DNA of 64,000 bases, from the NCBI RefSeq assembly GCF_018555685.1, contig NZ_JAFLWW010000004.1:248001-312000 (forward strand). Reading direction: 5' to 3'. The notes under the pieces were generated by a model, which was given only the letters and a program-made list of their open reading frames with translations, ran no database searches and had not been told where the DNA came from. The stretch comes from Aminobacter anthyllidis. GTDB taxonomy: Bacteria > Pseudomonadota > Alphaproteobacteria > Rhizobiales > Rhizobiaceae. Below, one piece after another: positions 63,632 to 64,000 of the stretch. The number at the start of each line of letters is the position of its first letter. Position 1 is the stretch's first letter. The position numbers and the translations under genes were made by a program.

Positions 63632-64000
63632 CCGGCTTTGCCCAAATGCATTGGGATGCTGCCGCCCAAGGGCCGCTCGAGGGCATCAAGGTGCTCGACC
63701 TGTCGCGGCTCGTCGCCGGCAACATGCTGTCGCTGCAACTCGCCGATTTTGGCGCCGATGTCATCAAGATCGAACCGCCGGTCGGTGATCCATTGCGCGA
63801 GTGGAAGGAAGACGGCCTGTCGATCTTCTGGAAGACCTATGGCCGCAACAAGCGCTCGGTCGTCCTCAACCTGCGCGAGCCCGCCGACCGCGAGGCTCTG
63901 TGGGCGCTGGTCGACGGTGCCGATGTGCTGATCGAGAATTACAGGCCCGGAACGCTGGAGCAGATGGGTTTTGGCCCGGACCAGCTTCTGAAGCGCAATC
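63628..64000 (+). CDS. Family III CoA-transferase (CaiB/BaiF type), 5' part
   Basis: The first 124 residues of a CaiB/BaiF CoA-transferase: [52 protein letters not shown] and [16 protein letters not shown]. The gene continues past the window end; the catalytic Asp lies beyond. ATGA overlap with the ATPase gene shows it belongs to this operon, so the pathway probably includes an acyl-CoA step after glycoside cleavage. Confidence 0.9.

Overview
The window is high-GC, almost fully coding DNA of alphaproteobacterial character. It is packed with ABC uptake systems, GntR, LacI, ROK and XRE-cupin regulators, and short catabolic operons joined by ATGA or TGATG overlaps. This layout is typical of a soil or plant-associated member of the Hyphomicrobiales (Mesorhizobium/Aminobacter-like); that placement is inference from gene content and style. 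No tRNA, rRNA, insertion sequence, CRISPR array or phage gene was seen. The whole window reads as an accessory catabolic region.

Layout. (1) 1-4273: end of a peptide/opine-type ABC importer (truncated binding protein, two permeases, one fused double ATPase), then an aldehyde dehydrogenase (4343-5746). (2) 5862-11890: a homoprotocatechuate meta-cleavage cluster on the minus strand (hpaI, hpaH, an FAH-family decarboxylase, hpaD, hpaE, hpaF) with a divergent MarR-type hpaR and an 18-bp perfect palindrome between them. (3) 11957-17098: an uncharacterised gene, then a decaying stretch: frameshifted oxygenase reductase, FMN-binding protein with an internal stop, ornithine cyclodeaminase remnant with several frameshifts, intact VOC and LysR genes, and a broken uncharacterised gene. 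(4) 17099-27203: a dipeptide/oligopeptide ABC importer in one operon with an Xaa-Pro aminopeptidase, an XRE-cupin regulator, a proline-racemase-family enzyme and a GntR regulator. This looks like a system for proline- or hydroxyproline-containing peptides. (5) 27273-31037: Lrp-type regulator, cysteine-desulfurase-like protein, persulfide dioxygenase and TauE/SafE exporter, a plausible thiol-sulfur disposal module.

(6) 31150-42926: a GntR-linked group (orphan sugar-type binding protein, 2-hydroxyacid dehydrogenase, VOC protein, esterase, DapA-like lyase, frameshifted 2-aminomuconate-deaminase-like RidA protein, nitroreductase, GST-like protein, FAH hydrolase, NMT1-type ABC importer, extradiol-like VOC enzyme). 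Three promoter regions in it share a GTATGCA motif, twice as a tandem pair with exactly 20-bp spacing, so it may be one regulon for an unidentified aromatic or heteroaromatic compound. (7) 43037-54401: EamA exporter, PIG-L-type deacetylase with large C-terminal extension and ROK repressor, divergent from a sugar ABC importer operon that also encodes an argininosuccinate-lyase-like enzyme and a PfkB kinase.

(8) 54802-64000 (runs off the end): LacI regulator, LplB/LplC-type permeases, binding protein, two different ADP-ribosylglycohydrolase-family proteins, a UgpC/MalK-type ATPase and the start of a family III CoA-transferase. A perfect 16-bp palindrome lies inside the first permease gene and a near-perfect copy lies upstream of lacI. 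This operon, which couples uptake to two putative N-glycosidases, is the strongest candidate here for an undescribed system.
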